64,000 bases of DNA, taken from NCBI GenBank assembly GCA_013140605.1, contig JABFSL010000009.1, forward strand, positions 1 to 64,000, in the 5' to 3' direction. Shown here piece by piece: positions 34,813 to 43,815 of this stretch; the first letter of the stretch is position 1; the number at the start of each line of letters is the position of its first letter. Under the pieces are notes generated by a model. That model did no database searches and had not been told where the DNA came from. It worked only from the letters and a program-made list of their open reading frames with translations. The translations under genes and the position numbers were made by a program. Source of the stretch: Anaerolineales bacterium. Its GTDB lineage: Bacteria > Chloroflexota > Anaerolineae > Anaerolineales > Villigracilaceae.

Positions 34813-35580
34813 TCACCTTCCCATGATTAGAAATTTGAAGAATGCTCCCAGATCATACCATTTTGGCCAAAAAGCGGGGACGCGTTTACGATATTCAACA
34901 TAGAATTTCCCAAAGCGTTCGATCAATTCCTTTTCTTCCACAAGACGGATCCAGCCTGTAAACCCGAGTGGCACGAAAATGGAGAATATGATGGAATTTG
35001 CATTGCCATTCAGGAGCGCAAGTCCGACCCAAACTCGGATTGCGCTTGCGTAGATCGGATGACGCAGAATGCTGTAAATGCTCGAGTCAACGATGCGGCC
35101 TTCCTCGGGATAATAAACGTATAAAAGCGTGAGATTGTCCACACCAAAAATGGAGACGCTGCGAATCCATAATAATGCGCCGACAGAGACCATGAACCAA
35201 CCAAGTGCAAGAAAGATGATTGTCCACCAGCCAACAGGCACAAAGGGACCGTTCATGTAGCCAGCATGTGCGACGGCCCCGAAGATAAGTCCCAGCCCAG
35301 GCATGGCATAATGAGCAAAAGCGTTGCGATAGGCGAGCTCTTTATATTTTTCCTTATACACTTGTTTGCGGGAGAAGAAGAAACTTAAGAGAAGAAACCC
35401 CAGCGAACTGATGATGATCTCGCTGTCGATGCTCCAGGTGGGGATGTTGTCTGTGAGGATGAAATAAACATTGACCAGTATGAACAGGCCAACTGCGTAA
35501 AGCGTAATCCGTAATTTTCCACCCGTTGAGTTTAATTCAGGGACGTGTTTTGCGAGCGAGTCCATGCCTTTGATGTTCAT
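34813..35580 (-). CDS. Isoprenylcysteine/phospholipid methyltransferase-like membrane protein
   Basis: 255 residues from ATG at 35580, behind a perfect AGGAGGTG site. At least six membrane helices. The C-terminal signature LRHPIYASAI and EEKELIERFGKFYVEYRKRV is that of ICMT/PEMT-type methyltransferases, which use S-adenosylmethionine on membrane lipids or prenylated substrates. It heads the exporter operon six bases before the ATPase, so it may act on the exported molecule or on the membrane. Confidence 0.85.
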   Translation of the reverse strand: MNIKGMDSLAKHVPELNSTGGKLRITLYAVGLFILVNVYFILTDNIPTWSIDSEIIISSLGFLLLSFFFSRKQVYKEKYKELAYRNAFAHYAMPGLGLIFGAVAHAGYMNGPFVPVGWWTIIFLALGWFMVSVGALLWIRSVSIFGVDNLTLLYVYYPEEGRIVDSSIYSILRHPIYASAIRVWVGLALLNGNANSIIFSIFVPLGFTGWIRLVEEKELIERFGKFYVEYRKRVPAFWPKWYDLGAFFKFLIMGR

Positions 35581-35650
35581 TTTCACCTCCTGCGGTAAGA
35601 ATCTCCCATAAAATTCATAGATCAATTGAGATAACGAAAGAACTTTCTCT

Positions 35651-36280
35651 TTACGAAATTTCTTTCACCCAACTGAGGATGGTATTTCTAATCTCCCTCC
35701 AACTGACATCCAAAAGCATTCTAGGCATTCGCTCACTTTCAGCATCATCAAAATAAACAAGCCCGTATAAAACCGAGCCAATATCCTTAATGCCGAATTT
35801 TTTTTGGTAAAAGCCAAGCATCTGTGACAGAGAAAAAGCTTTCTTTCCCAAAGTGTAAATATCGCAAAAGTCTTTGCGCGCACCACGTTGGGCAATTGCT
35901 GAGAGTTTCATACAAGCGAGATCTTCCAGCGAAGCGAGCGGACAATTCATTTCATTCCACTGTGCGAGCGGCTTAAGAAGTGGGTACTGATATTGCAAGA
36001 AAGACACGCGCACTCCTTTCACGCTTCCGTGCAATGTGCCAGACGATACCTGTTCGATATCCAAATCAATATTTGAATTGCGAAGCGACTGGGCAAGGAT
36101 CATCCCATCTGCGAAGGAATTAGGAGTGAACCAATCCAAGTCTACTGAGATACGGTGTGAAAGGTGAATTGCAAGCGCAGTGCCACCCGCAAGATAGAAT
36201 CCCCTGGCGGACATTTGTACTCCCAATGATTTCAAAACTCCGATTTGTTTTTTAGGCAGACCATCGGTGGAATATTTCAT
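35651..36280 (-). CDS. AbiEii/AbiGii-type nucleotidyltransferase, probable toxin
   Basis: 209 residues from ATG at 36280, overlapping the stop of the partner gene by four bases. Nucleotidyltransferase core: FYLAGGTALAIHLSHRISVD followed by LDWF supplies the G-G-T and D-x-D residues. Later SLEDLACMKLSAIAQRGARKDFCDIY matches the family pattern around the conserved Lys/Asp. AbiEii toxins transfer nucleotides to RNA or other targets and give phage abortive infection in type IV toxin-antitoxin systems. Activity here is inferred. Confidence 0.87.
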   Translation of the reverse strand: MKYSTDGLPKKQIGVLKSLGVQMSARGFYLAGGTALAIHLSHRISVDLDWFTPNSFADGMILAQSLRNSNIDLDIEQVSSGTLHGSVKGVRVSFLQYQYPLLKPLAQWNEMNCPLASLEDLACMKLSAIAQRGARKDFCDIYTLGKKAFSLSQMLGFYQKKFGIKDIGSVLYGLVYFDDAESERMPRMLLDVSWREIRNTILSWVKEIS

Positions 36281-36588
36281 CGATTTTCCCACACCCCATT
36301 TTGTGCAGCTCGTACCCAGTTGTTAATCTGACGTGCGGGAAGATCATAAACCAACCCCCAAAAGCGGAGCTGACGCGGGGTAAGTCCTCTGCCTTTGTGG
36401 GCAATCAGCCATTCTCGAAGTGTCTGATCGCCAATTTGCCTACGCATCCAACACACCGCATCCCATGACCCGCTTGATAACAGACGGCGGATGATCAGAT
36501 CCCTATCCTTTGTAAAAGATAGGCGGGCAAAAGGATAATCCCAAAAGAAGGGGCGAAGCTTCTTGGGTAGAACTCTCGTCGCTGACAT
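36277..36588 (-). CDS. Small partner of the AbiEii-type gene (DUF6922-like), probable antitoxin
   Basis: 103 residues: LRPFFWDYPFARLSFTKDRD, then LSSGSWDAVCWMRRQIGD and LTPRQLRFWGLVYDLPARQI. This basic, helical, Trp-rich pattern resembles the small proteins often paired with AbiEii-type nucleotidyltransferases. It is not the AbiEi type of antitoxin. A perfect TATAAT ends six bases before the ATG at 36588, so the transcript is probably leaderless. Confidence 0.75.
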   Translation of the reverse strand: MSATRVLPKKLRPFFWDYPFARLSFTKDRDLIIRRLLSSGSWDAVCWMRRQIGDQTLREWLIAHKGRGLTPRQLRFWGLVYDLPARQINNWVRAAQNGVWENR

Positions 36589-36594
36589 ACACTA

Positions 36595-36600
36595 ATTATA
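36595..36600 (-). promoter_or_regulatory. -10 box placed for a leaderless toxin-antitoxin transcript
   Basis: TATAAT on the minus strand, six bases before ATG at 36588. The 162-bp gap to the CYTH gene holds nothing else that I can identify. Confidence 0.5.
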
Positions 36601-36750
36601 AGCGAGAATATATTTGAGCAGCATGGTGGATGTTTTGAAATTTTTTCCAAATGATAAACAAAAGAGGAACGATTACTTTGGACAGTACTATGATTCCGCC
36701 TATATGGAGCATGCTTGGGGTGTGAGCAATAATTCTCAAACGAGAACGAT

Positions 36751-37374
36751 TTACTGTAAATTTATTGAATCTGCCGCTTGAATGTTTAAATCATCTGTTG
36801 TGATCTTTATTTTTTCAAGTGCCGCAAAACTCAATTTTGAAACATCCAAACCATACTTTCCAGCCACTCGTTCGAACAATGCGTGATAACCAGCTTTGAC
36901 CATCGCCTCCCAATTTAAGTCAAGCGCATCTGCTACACTTCGTATCGTTTCCGCGTTTTCCCCTTCAATCTCAATAAAACTTCCATAAGGCAATTTATCC
37001 AGCATGATATGGGTGTTGTTTAGTTCGTAGGTTGTGCGGAATTTTTCGTAAAAAACGACAACTTCAAAACCTATTGCTTCCAAAAAATGTTTTGCGCTTT
37101 CAAAATTCCCCACCTCAAACTCGATTTCCTGACGACTGAGGATGCCGCCTTCTTCTTCCACGCTTGGACCTTTGAATGTGAAACGGGCTATATCATCCTG
37201 CCTCAAACGTAAAACACGTTGACTGTTTCTCAACTCCCTGTCTGGCCTGTCGAAGCGCAGGTTGACTTCATGCACACGCGGTTGTATCAATTGCGCCTTC
37301 AACTCCAGAAGGCGCAATTCGATCTTCCCTAAATTTTGTACGTGGAACTTGGCTTCGATTTCCTGTCCGTTCAT
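36751..37374 (-). CDS. CYTH-domain protein (class IV adenylate cyclase/triphosphatase-like)
   Basis: 207 residues. The start has the ExExK signature (QEIEAKFHV). RVLRLRQDDIARFTFKGP and EEGGILSRQEIEFEVGNFES give alternating charged strands of the tunnel fold, and SFIEIEGENAETI closes it. CYTH proteins hydrolyse triphosphate compounds or make cyclic AMP. The start shares one base with the biotin carrier stop (TAATG), so it is the last gene of the carboxylase operon. Substrate not known. Confidence 0.87.
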   Translation of the reverse strand: MNGQEIEAKFHVQNLGKIELRLLELKAQLIQPRVHEVNLRFDRPDRELRNSQRVLRLRQDDIARFTFKGPSVEEEGGILSRQEIEFEVGNFESAKHFLEAIGFEVVVFYEKFRTTYELNNTHIMLDKLPYGSFIEIEGENAETIRSVADALDLNWEAMVKAGYHALFERVAGKYGLDVSKLSFAALEKIKITTDDLNIQAADSINLQ

Positions 37375-37871
37375 TAATGCACGCTCAACAAAGTCTGCTT
37401 TTGCTCCACACTCTCGCCAGCCTTCACGCGGACGCGTCCCATTGTGCCATCGCGCGGGGCTTTAAGTTCATTCTGCATCTTCATGGATTCGAGGATCAGC
37501 ATCACCTGTCCCTTTTTTACTTCCTGACCTTCTTCGATCAGGACGGCTACAACCAGTCCGGGCATGGGTGCTTTGAGATGGAATTCACCGCCCTCAGTGA
37601 CTCCTCCACCTGCCGCAGCTCTCAAGCGCTTTTCACGCTCGTCTTCGATCTTGACCTGATACTGCTGTCCGCGAATGAGCACTTCCCAGTCTTCGTCACC
37701 TTGATAAACATAAGACTCATAAGACTTGCCATCCAGGATCAGGGAAAAGACAGGCTGTCCGCTGACGGCTTCAAAATCAACTTGCAGCAGGCGGTCACCG
37801 ATGCGAATGTGATGTTCATCTACGATCTCTATCTCGAATTCTTTATCGTCAATTGTTGTAATATATTTCAT
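37374..37871 (-). CDS. Biotin carboxyl carrier protein of an acyl-CoA carboxylase
   Basis: 165 residues. The C-terminal ~75 are a biotinyl domain with the target Lys131 in ILESMKMQNELKAP and the usual PMPGLVVAV start. The N-terminal ~90 are strand-rich and probably bind the partner subunits. It shuttles carboxybiotin between the carboxylase at 38007 and the transferase at 39620. A 135-bp gap full of short repeats separates it from accC. Confidence 0.92.
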   Translation of the reverse strand: MKYITTIDDKEFEIEIVDEHHIRIGDRLLQVDFEAVSGQPVFSLILDGKSYESYVYQGDEDWEVLIRGQQYQVKIEDEREKRLRAAAGGGVTEGGEFHLKAPMPGLVVAVLIEEGQEVKKGQVMLILESMKMQNELKAPRDGTMGRVRVKAGESVEQKQTLLSVH

Positions 37872-37901
37872 GCGTTGACCTCAATCGCCAATTGTAAATC
37901 G

Positions 37902-37942
37902 GGTCTCGATACGCCCTCGAAGAGCACTCGGGCTACTCGACC
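37902..37942. repeat. GGTCTCGATACG palindrome, copy 2
   Basis: Left arm GGTCTCGATACGCCC and right arm GGGCTACTCGACC around a short centre. Same arms as 24258-24321. It lies in the gap between accC and the biotin carrier gene. Confidence 0.65.
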
Positions 37943-37971
37943 ACCAATAATCGTAAATCGTCAATCCAAAA

Positions 37972-37997
37972 CTTGTACTGAGCCTGTCGAAGTATCG
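37972..37997. repeat. Short dispersed-type repeat in the carboxylase operon
   Basis: Contains TACTGAGCCTGTCGAAG, a word I know as a common dispersed intergenic repeat in many bacterial genomes. Only one copy is in this window. It shares the accC-biotin carrier gap with the GGTCTCGATACG palindrome. Confidence 0.5.
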
Positions 37998-38006
37998 AAA
38001 ATTGCT

Positions 38007-39515
38007 CTATCGATGCATTCGTTCCCATCTGCCGACCCACTTCCAGTTTGAAGTATCGCGTTCATTGCGTCGGACTCTCTGTGCAGATAATTCACTTTGT
38101 TGATGAGCAACCAACGTGGCGAGAATGGCCGCGATCTCAGCATTGGAAGAGCGCGATTCAATCGCATCATCCATCGAGAAGCGTTCCTCCACAAAGCGAG
38201 TGTCAAATTGACCGCCCATGAAGCGATGCGAATCCATCAGAGTTTGGTGGAAGGGAATATTTGTCCGCACGCCAACGATGCGATATTCCTCCAGCGCGCG
38301 GCGCATGCGCAGGATGGCTTGTCCGCGCGTTTCGCCCCAGACGATCAATTTTGCGATCATCGGATCGTAGAAGGATGTGATCTCGAAGCCGGGGTACACG
38401 CCTGTATCGATCCGCACGCCAGGCCCGGTGGGGAGCAGGCTGTGCATGATGCGCCCCGTGGATGGCATGAATCCGTTGAACGGATCCTCCGCGTTGATGC
38501 GGCATTCAATCGCATGCCCGTTGAACTTGATCTGTTCCTGTGTGTAACTCAATTGCCTGCCGCGCGCGATGCGAAGTTGTTCAGCCACGATGTCCACGCC
38601 TGTCACCATCTCGGTGATGGGATGTTCCACTTGCAGGCGGGTGTTCATTTCAAGAAAATAAAAATTGCGATCCTTATCAACTAAAAACTCTATCGTGCCG
38701 GCGTTGACATAATCCACAGCCTGCGCGGATTTAACGGCGATGCTTCCCATCTTCTCGCGCAGTTCATCGTCAAGGAATGACGATGGCGATTCTTCCAATA
38801 ATTTTTGATGACGTCTTTGAATGGAACATTCGCGTTCGCCCAGATGGATGACGTTTCCAAAAGAATCAGCCATGATCTGGAATTCGATATGGCGCGCGCC
38901 TTCGATTAGTTTTTCCAAATAGACATTCCCATCGCCGAAAGAAGATTCAGCCTCGCGTCTTGCGGATGCAAGCAGGGTCGGCATTTCCTCCAGGCTTTTT
39001 ACTTCCCTCATGCCTTTTCCGCCTCCGCCCGCAGTGGCTTTGATCAGCAATGGGAATCCGATTGTTGGGGCAATACCAAGCAGATCATCATCCGTCATAT
39101 TGCCGACAGCTTCTGTGCCAGGCACAACAGGCACGCCCGCTTTGATGACCGTTGCGCGCGCTTTTCCTTTGTCACCCATCGCCGCAATGGATGAGGGTTT
39201 TGGCCCGATAAAAGTAATTCCCAAGTCCGCGCATTTCGCGGCAAAATCCTCGCGCTCGGCAAGGAAGCCATAGCCGGGGTGGATTGCATTTGCGCCAGAT
39301 TTGCGCGCCACTTCAAAAATTTTATCTGCCCGCAGATAAGATTCGCGTGAAGGTGCGGGACCGAGCAAATAGGCCTCATCCGCATAACGGACGTGTAATG
39401 CATTGCGGTCTGCTTCCGAATAAACCGCAACCGTTTCAATGCCCAGTTCGCGGCAGGCGCGAATAATGCGGACTGCGATCTCACCACGATTTGCAACCAA
39501 TACTTTATTGAACAT
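38007..39515 (-). CDS. accC: Biotin carboxylase subunit of an acyl-CoA carboxylase
   Basis: 502 residues. N-terminal FNKVLVANRGEIAVRIIRAC, ATP-grasp loop KATAGGGGKGMREV, active-site region EMNTRLQVEHPITEMVTGVD, and RINAEDP. It carboxylates biotin with ATP and bicarbonate. The core ends near residue 445; the extra ~55 residues (FVEERFSMDDAIESRSSNAE onwards) are the kind seen in propionyl/methylcrotonyl-CoA carboxylase alpha chains, here without the fused biotin domain. It lies between the transferase and biotin carrier genes. Confidence 0.94.
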   Translation of the reverse strand: MFNKVLVANRGEIAVRIIRACRELGIETVAVYSEADRNALHVRYADEAYLLGPAPSRESYLRADKIFEVARKSGANAIHPGYGFLAEREDFAAKCADLGITFIGPKPSSIAAMGDKGKARATVIKAGVPVVPGTEAVGNMTDDDLLGIAPTIGFPLLIKATAGGGGKGMREVKSLEEMPTLLASARREAESSFGDGNVYLEKLIEGARHIEFQIMADSFGNVIHLGERECSIQRRHQKLLEESPSSFLDDELREKMGSIAVKSAQAVDYVNAGTIEFLVDKDRNFYFLEMNTRLQVEHPITEMVTGVDIVAEQLRIARGRQLSYTQEQIKFNGHAIECRINAEDPFNGFMPSTGRIMHSLLPTGPGVRIDTGVYPGFEITSFYDPMIAKLIVWGETRGQAILRMRRALEEYRIVGVRTNIPFHQTLMDSHRFMGGQFDTRFVEERFSMDDAIESRSSNAEIAAILATLVAHQQSELSAQRVRRNERDTSNWKWVGRWERMHR

Positions 39516-39531
39516 AAATGCCTCGTATTAT

Positions 39532-39615
39532 GTCGTTGCGAGGAGGGTGATTTTCCCGACGAAGCAATCTCCCGTTATGAAGGGATTGCTTCGGCAAAAT
39601 GCGCCTCGCAATGAC
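39532..39615. repeat. GTCGTTGCGAGGAG palindrome, long copy (84 bp)
   Basis: Left half GTCGTTGCGAGGAGGG through GAAGCAATC and right half GGATTGCTTC through CCTCGCAATGAC form an imperfect inverted repeat. It fills almost the whole 104-bp gap between carboxylase genes 39620 and 39515. Its left half matches the copy at 54929 at about 41 of 43 bases. Confidence 0.8.
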
Positions 39616-39619
39616 GATG

Positions 39620-41167
39620 CTATAGCGGAATATTTCCATGCTTCTTGGCAGGATTTGCATCTCGCTTGTTGGATAACATTTCCAGCGCATTGATCAAGCG
39701 CGGGCGGGTTTCCTTTGGTTCGATCACATCGTCAATATATCCGCGCTGAGCGGCCACATAGGGACTGGCGAATTTTTCCTTGTAATCGGCCACCAGCTCG
39801 GCTTTCTTTTTAACAGGGTCTTTTGCTTTTTCAAGCTCCTTGCGGAAGATGATATTAACCGCGCCGTCCGGCCCCATGACAGCGATCTCGGCTGTAGGCC
39901 ATGCGAGGTTCAAGTCACTGCGGATATGTTTGGATGACATCACGCAGTACGCGCCGCCGTAAGCTTTGCGGGTAATGACCGTTAGCTTGGGCACAGTCGC
40001 TTCGCAGAATGCGTAGAGCAATTTTGCGCCAGAGCGGATAATGCCATGATGTTCCTGAAACGTACCGGGTAGGAAGCCGGGCACATCTTCGAAAGTGATG
40101 ATCGGAATGTTGAACGCATCACAGAAGCGCACAAAGCGCGCGGCTTTTTCACTTGCGTCAATATCCAAAACGCCAGCCAGCACTGCGGGCTGATTTGCCA
40201 CGATGCCGACCGAATGTCCGCCCAAACGCGCGAAGCCAACTACTACGTTCTGCGCATAATTCTCGTGGATCTCATAGAACTGTCCGCTGTCCATGATCTT
40301 GCGAATGACTTCCTTGATATCGTAAGGTTTATTCGCATCGTCAGGGATGATGTTATTTAGTTCTTCATCCATGCGCAGTGGATCATCCGACTGAATGAAG
40401 GGAGCGTCTTCCATGTTGTTCTGCGGCAAATACCCAAGCAGTTTTCGGATGAGATACAAGGTATCTGCTTCGCTGTCTGCAGCTATGTGACACACACCAG
40501 ATTTCTCAGAATGCACACTTGCGCCGCCGAGTTCCTCCTGCGTTACTTCTTCATGAGTTACCGCTTTTACAACATCGGGGCCAGTCACGAACATATAGGA
40601 AGTATCGCGCGCCATGAAAATAAAATCTGTCAGCGCGGGGGAATAGACTGCGCCGCCAGCGCACGGCCCCATAATGGCGGAAATTTGCGGGATGACTCCT
40701 GATGCCATGGTGTTACGAAGAAAAATATCGGAATAGCCAGCAAGCGCAACCACGCCTTCCTGAATTCGCGCGCCGCCTGAATCGTTCAAGCCAATAATGG
40801 GCGCGCCGTTCTTCATGGCCATGTCCATGATCTTGCAAATTTTTTCAGCGTGTACCTCGCCCAAACTTCCACCAAAAACAGTGAAGTCCTGTGAGTACAC
40901 GTACACGAGTCTTCCCTCAATTGTGCCCCAGCCTGTCACAACTGAGTCGCCCATGAACTTTTGTTTATCAAGCTCAAAGTCATGTGTGCGATGCACAACA
41001 AACGGGTCGACTTCGTGGAACGAGCCTTTGTCCAATAAAAGATCCAATCGTTCGCGGGCGGTCAATCTTCCCTTTTTGTGCTGCGCGTCAATCCGAGCCT
41101 GACCGCCGCCGAGGAGTGATTCGACTTTCAGATCATTCAGATTTTGGATTTTCGTTTTTTTGTTCAT
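39620..41167 (-). CDS. pccB: Acyl-CoA carboxylase carboxyltransferase (propionyl-CoA carboxylase beta type)
   Basis: 515 residues, the single-chain transferase typical of PccB/MmdA. Marks: [91 protein letters not shown] and the C-terminal [15 protein letters not shown]. It moves CO2 from biotin to propionyl-CoA or a related acyl-CoA. With accC, the biotin carrier and the CYTH gene it makes one minus-strand operon. Substrate specificity is inferred. Its start overlaps the upstream membrane-protein gene by 35 bp. Confidence 0.93.
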   Translation of the reverse strand: MNKKTKIQNLNDLKVESLLGGGQARIDAQHKKGRLTARERLDLLLDKGSFHEVDPFVVHRTHDFELDKQKFMGDSVVTGWGTIEGRLVYVYSQDFTVFGGSLGEVHAEKICKIMDMAMKNGAPIIGLNDSGGARIQEGVVALAGYSDIFLRNTMASGVIPQISAIMGPCAGGAVYSPALTDFIFMARDTSYMFVTGPDVVKAVTHEEVTQEELGGASVHSEKSGVCHIAADSEADTLYLIRKLLGYLPQNNMEDAPFIQSDDPLRMDEELNNIIPDDANKPYDIKEVIRKIMDSGQFYEIHENYAQNVVVGFARLGGHSVGIVANQPAVLAGVLDIDASEKAARFVRFCDAFNIPIITFEDVPGFLPGTFQEHHGIIRSGAKLLYAFCEATVPKLTVITRKAYGGAYCVMSSKHIRSDLNLAWPTAEIAVMGPDGAVNIIFRKELEKAKDPVKKKAELVADYKEKFASPYVAAQRGYIDDVIEPKETRPRLINALEMLSNKRDANPAKKHGNIPL

Positions 41168-41549
41168 ACGCCTCTCTCGACAATGATTTTATTGCAAATA
41201 GGATAAAGCCAAGCAGAACCAGATTTACTATAACAGCGAATGGCCAATTTGGATGCGGACTTTGCCAGATAAGCCGCTCGCTCCAATACCAGACGGTGTA
41301 GCCTGCTGATGCCCCGAGGAGCAGTTTCGCCGCCCAGGCTTTTTTCTGCCAGACGCTCCACAAAATGAATATTCCAATGAACATCCACACTGCTCCGCTG
41401 ACAGTAATGATCGCGGATGCGGGTTGTGAAGAAAATTCATTCAATACTTCGCGCCATGTGAGCGCAGTCCAGAAGCGGATGAAGTTCCATATTGTTAGGG
41501 TTAACACCAGCCACAACAGGAGGGTTACTCGAAAGGGTTGTTTGCTCAT
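41133..41549 (-). CDS. Four-helix membrane protein of unknown function
   Basis: 138 residues with four hydrophobic helices ([69 protein letters not shown]) and a charged C-terminal tail. I do not recognise a named family. It overlaps the start of the carboxyltransferase gene by 35 bp, so it is translated with that operon. Confidence 0.75.
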   Translation of the reverse strand: MSKQPFRVTLLLWLVLTLTIWNFIRFWTALTWREVLNEFSSQPASAIITVSGAVWMFIGIFILWSVWQKKAWAAKLLLGASAGYTVWYWSERLIWQSPHPNWPFAVIVNLVLLGFILFAIKSLSREAYEQKNENPKSE

Positions 41550-41689
41550 GACGGATATTCGGGCGGAAAATTTGAAGGCGCGGAAATGCCCATTAAAACA
41601 GAATCAGGCAACAGGTCCGCATTGGATGCGCTGCCTGAGATGTGGGTCAATGCCATTAAGTCGTACAATTTTCTTTGCAAATGCAGCTC

Positions 41690-43768
41690 CTAATATTTGG
41701 GTTCATCCAAAAGATATAACAAGCCCTTGCCGCCATAAACATTGTATCTCTCAAGATACGGCCCGAACTGATCGTAATAGGGCGGACTGGCAAGCATTTG
41801 CGAACTGGCGAAGATAATTTGTACGCCGCGCTCGCGTAGAAATTTTGGTGCTTCCATATTCTGCAGCGCATGGAAATAGTCGTTGCTGTTGATAAGACCA
41901 TCCATATTGACAATGGTGCGGTCATGAATGAAGTAGCCGACATTCCCACCGCCTGTCATGCCGATGATGCTTCCAGGCGGAGTGTTTTGTTCGAGAAACA
42001 CCTGGGCTTCCACATACGGTCGGTCTGCGGGGAAGTAGTTGTAGCGCATGATGGTCGTAATGTGAGTTCCGAATTGATATGCAAAAAAAATACCAAGCAC
42101 GAGCGATGAAACTTCCAGCGCCATGCGGGCGAATTTTATTTTTTGAAGCGGACGAATTATCAACTCGATCAACAAACTGCCAGCCAAAGTTACAAATACC
42201 ATTTGGCTAATCCAATACCATTCCTTTGCACCGCCGTATGCGGTGGCTGTGTACGAAAGGATTTGTATTCCACAACCAGCGGCCAGGGGAATCAACGCCA
42301 TCTTTGTCGCTTTTTCCAAAACTCTGCGGGTGTTCAATGCGACCAGAATGATCGCCAGCAAGGCAACGATCAACATGGCAATGTAATAGCGTTCGTCGGT
42401 CGTATCTGCGCCGGGGTAAAGGATGTATATTTTTTTTGCGAGCCATAACAGAAAACTTGAAAGGGGCTGCCACGTATCGAAGGCTTCCTGATAACCGACC
42501 CCGAAGAATGATCTCCAGTTATCAGCGGGGTTTTCGTAAATTGTGATGGGCAGCGATCCCCACCAGCGCTTGATCTGTCCGCTGACGGGGCTGGTTGTTC
42601 CAAATGTGATTTGATTGAATAACATGTAGAGCGCGAGCGCGCCGCCGACGATCCCGAAATATACGAGTCCATCGGCCAGCCATTTTCTCCAGTTGGTTTG
42701 CAATTCCGCCAGTGGGGCAGGTTGAGCGGCAATCTGTATATTTTTGTTTCCGATCCAACGCGCAATCGACCTAAGGGAGAGAATGAGCATTATGCTGATT
42801 CCCCAATCGAGCAGAAAGGCGCTTCGCGGGAAATTTTTCCCGATCCCGATTTGGAGAAGTAGTAGATAAACACCAGCAATTAACATGGTGCTGACGCTAA
42901 GAGCCGTTACAGTTTGGCGTACCGTTTTCCAAACTGAACTTGTCCGCGGGTGTTGATATAAACCAAAGAAGTATAGCGAAGCGATTTTGATGATCAGTGC
43001 GAGGAATGCCACTTCCACAGCCGATGAAGCATAAAAATTGTTGTATGGTTCAAGCCCTGTTCGGAGCGCCACGGAAAACGTGGTGGAGAGAAAAATAATT
43101 ACCAAATCCAAAGGCAGGAGAAAGCGGATCGGTTTTCCGCGAAGGACAATCCAGACCCCTGCAATAAACGCCAGAAAGATAAGGTCAAGGCGGCTGAACA
43201 GTACGAGCGCTGCGATGCATCCAAGCACAGCCAGTTGACGGCGAGTGACTGGTTGTGTGCGCCAATCTTCTTCAAACTGAGAAATTTTCCAGATCAATAG
43301 TACGACTGTAAATGCCGCCAGCGGTGTTTCCAACCCCATTTCATATACCACTGTATGAATATAAAAATTAAATGCCCAAAAGGCTGCGGCGAGCATACCA
43401 ACCGAGCGCGAAAGTGTTTTCGATATAAGCCGATAGATCAAGACCGCGGTCGCCGCGTTGAGAACCGCCATCACCATCAGCAATACTCGAAGCGGCAGGA
43501 TCAGGTCAAAGCGGGCGAGATAAAAAACTGGGATACACACCAGCAGCCATAGCGGGTGATACCCGTTGGTCAGGTTGATCCCATCAAAGCTGATGCCGTG
43601 GCCTTCAGTGATGTTCTGGGCTACTTTAAAATAATAATAGGCATCATCGCGCATGAACCATGCGTTTGGAAAATTATACGCATCTGAAAAAGCCGCGTAC
43701 AGATGAATGCCTATAATGGTTGCGATCAACAAAACTTCAAACAGCGAAAGTCGTTTCAGAAAATTCAT
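41690..43768 (-). CDS. GT-C-type membrane glycosyltransferase
   Basis: 692 residues with about a dozen membrane helices. The first periplasmic loop has FMRDDAYYYFKVAQNITEGH, with the acidic pair expected of dolichyl/polyprenyl-phosphate-sugar-dependent GT-C enzymes, and NGYHPLWLLVCIPVFYLAR follows. The end is a soluble domain (GGGNVGYFIHDRTIVNMDGL). Such enzymes add sugars to proteins or lipids outside the membrane. It follows the dehydrogenase gene by 47 bp. Acceptor unknown. Confidence 0.82.
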   Translation of the reverse strand: MNFLKRLSLFEVLLIATIIGIHLYAAFSDAYNFPNAWFMRDDAYYYFKVAQNITEGHGISFDGINLTNGYHPLWLLVCIPVFYLARFDLILPLRVLLMVMAVLNAATAVLIYRLISKTLSRSVGMLAAAFWAFNFYIHTVVYEMGLETPLAAFTVVLLIWKISQFEEDWRTQPVTRRQLAVLGCIAALVLFSRLDLIFLAFIAGVWIVLRGKPIRFLLPLDLVIIFLSTTFSVALRTGLEPYNNFYASSAVEVAFLALIIKIASLYFFGLYQHPRTSSVWKTVRQTVTALSVSTMLIAGVYLLLLQIGIGKNFPRSAFLLDWGISIMLILSLRSIARWIGNKNIQIAAQPAPLAELQTNWRKWLADGLVYFGIVGGALALYMLFNQITFGTTSPVSGQIKRWWGSLPITIYENPADNWRSFFGVGYQEAFDTWQPLSSFLLWLAKKIYILYPGADTTDERYYIAMLIVALLAIILVALNTRRVLEKATKMALIPLAAGCGIQILSYTATAYGGAKEWYWISQMVFVTLAGSLLIELIIRPLQKIKFARMALEVSSLVLGIFFAYQFGTHITTIMRYNYFPADRPYVEAQVFLEQNTPPGSIIGMTGGGNVGYFIHDRTIVNMDGLINSNDYFHALQNMEAPKFLRERGVQIIFASSQMLASPPYYDQFGPYLERYNVYGGKGLLYLLDEPKY

Positions 43769-43815
43769 TTTATCTTTTATAAATCAACAACTTTGAATGT
43801 TGATCCATATGATTC

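Noticed and set aside
37377-38051. A 224-codon open frame on the plus strand across the biotin carrier and accC end
   Set aside because: It is antisense to two clear carboxylase genes, has no ribosome site, and its sequence is the complement of conserved motifs.
39439-39693. Small plus-strand gene over the intergenic palindrome
   Set aside because: The frame exists only because the palindrome is open in the same frame as in its in-gene copy; most of it is antisense to the two carboxylase genes.
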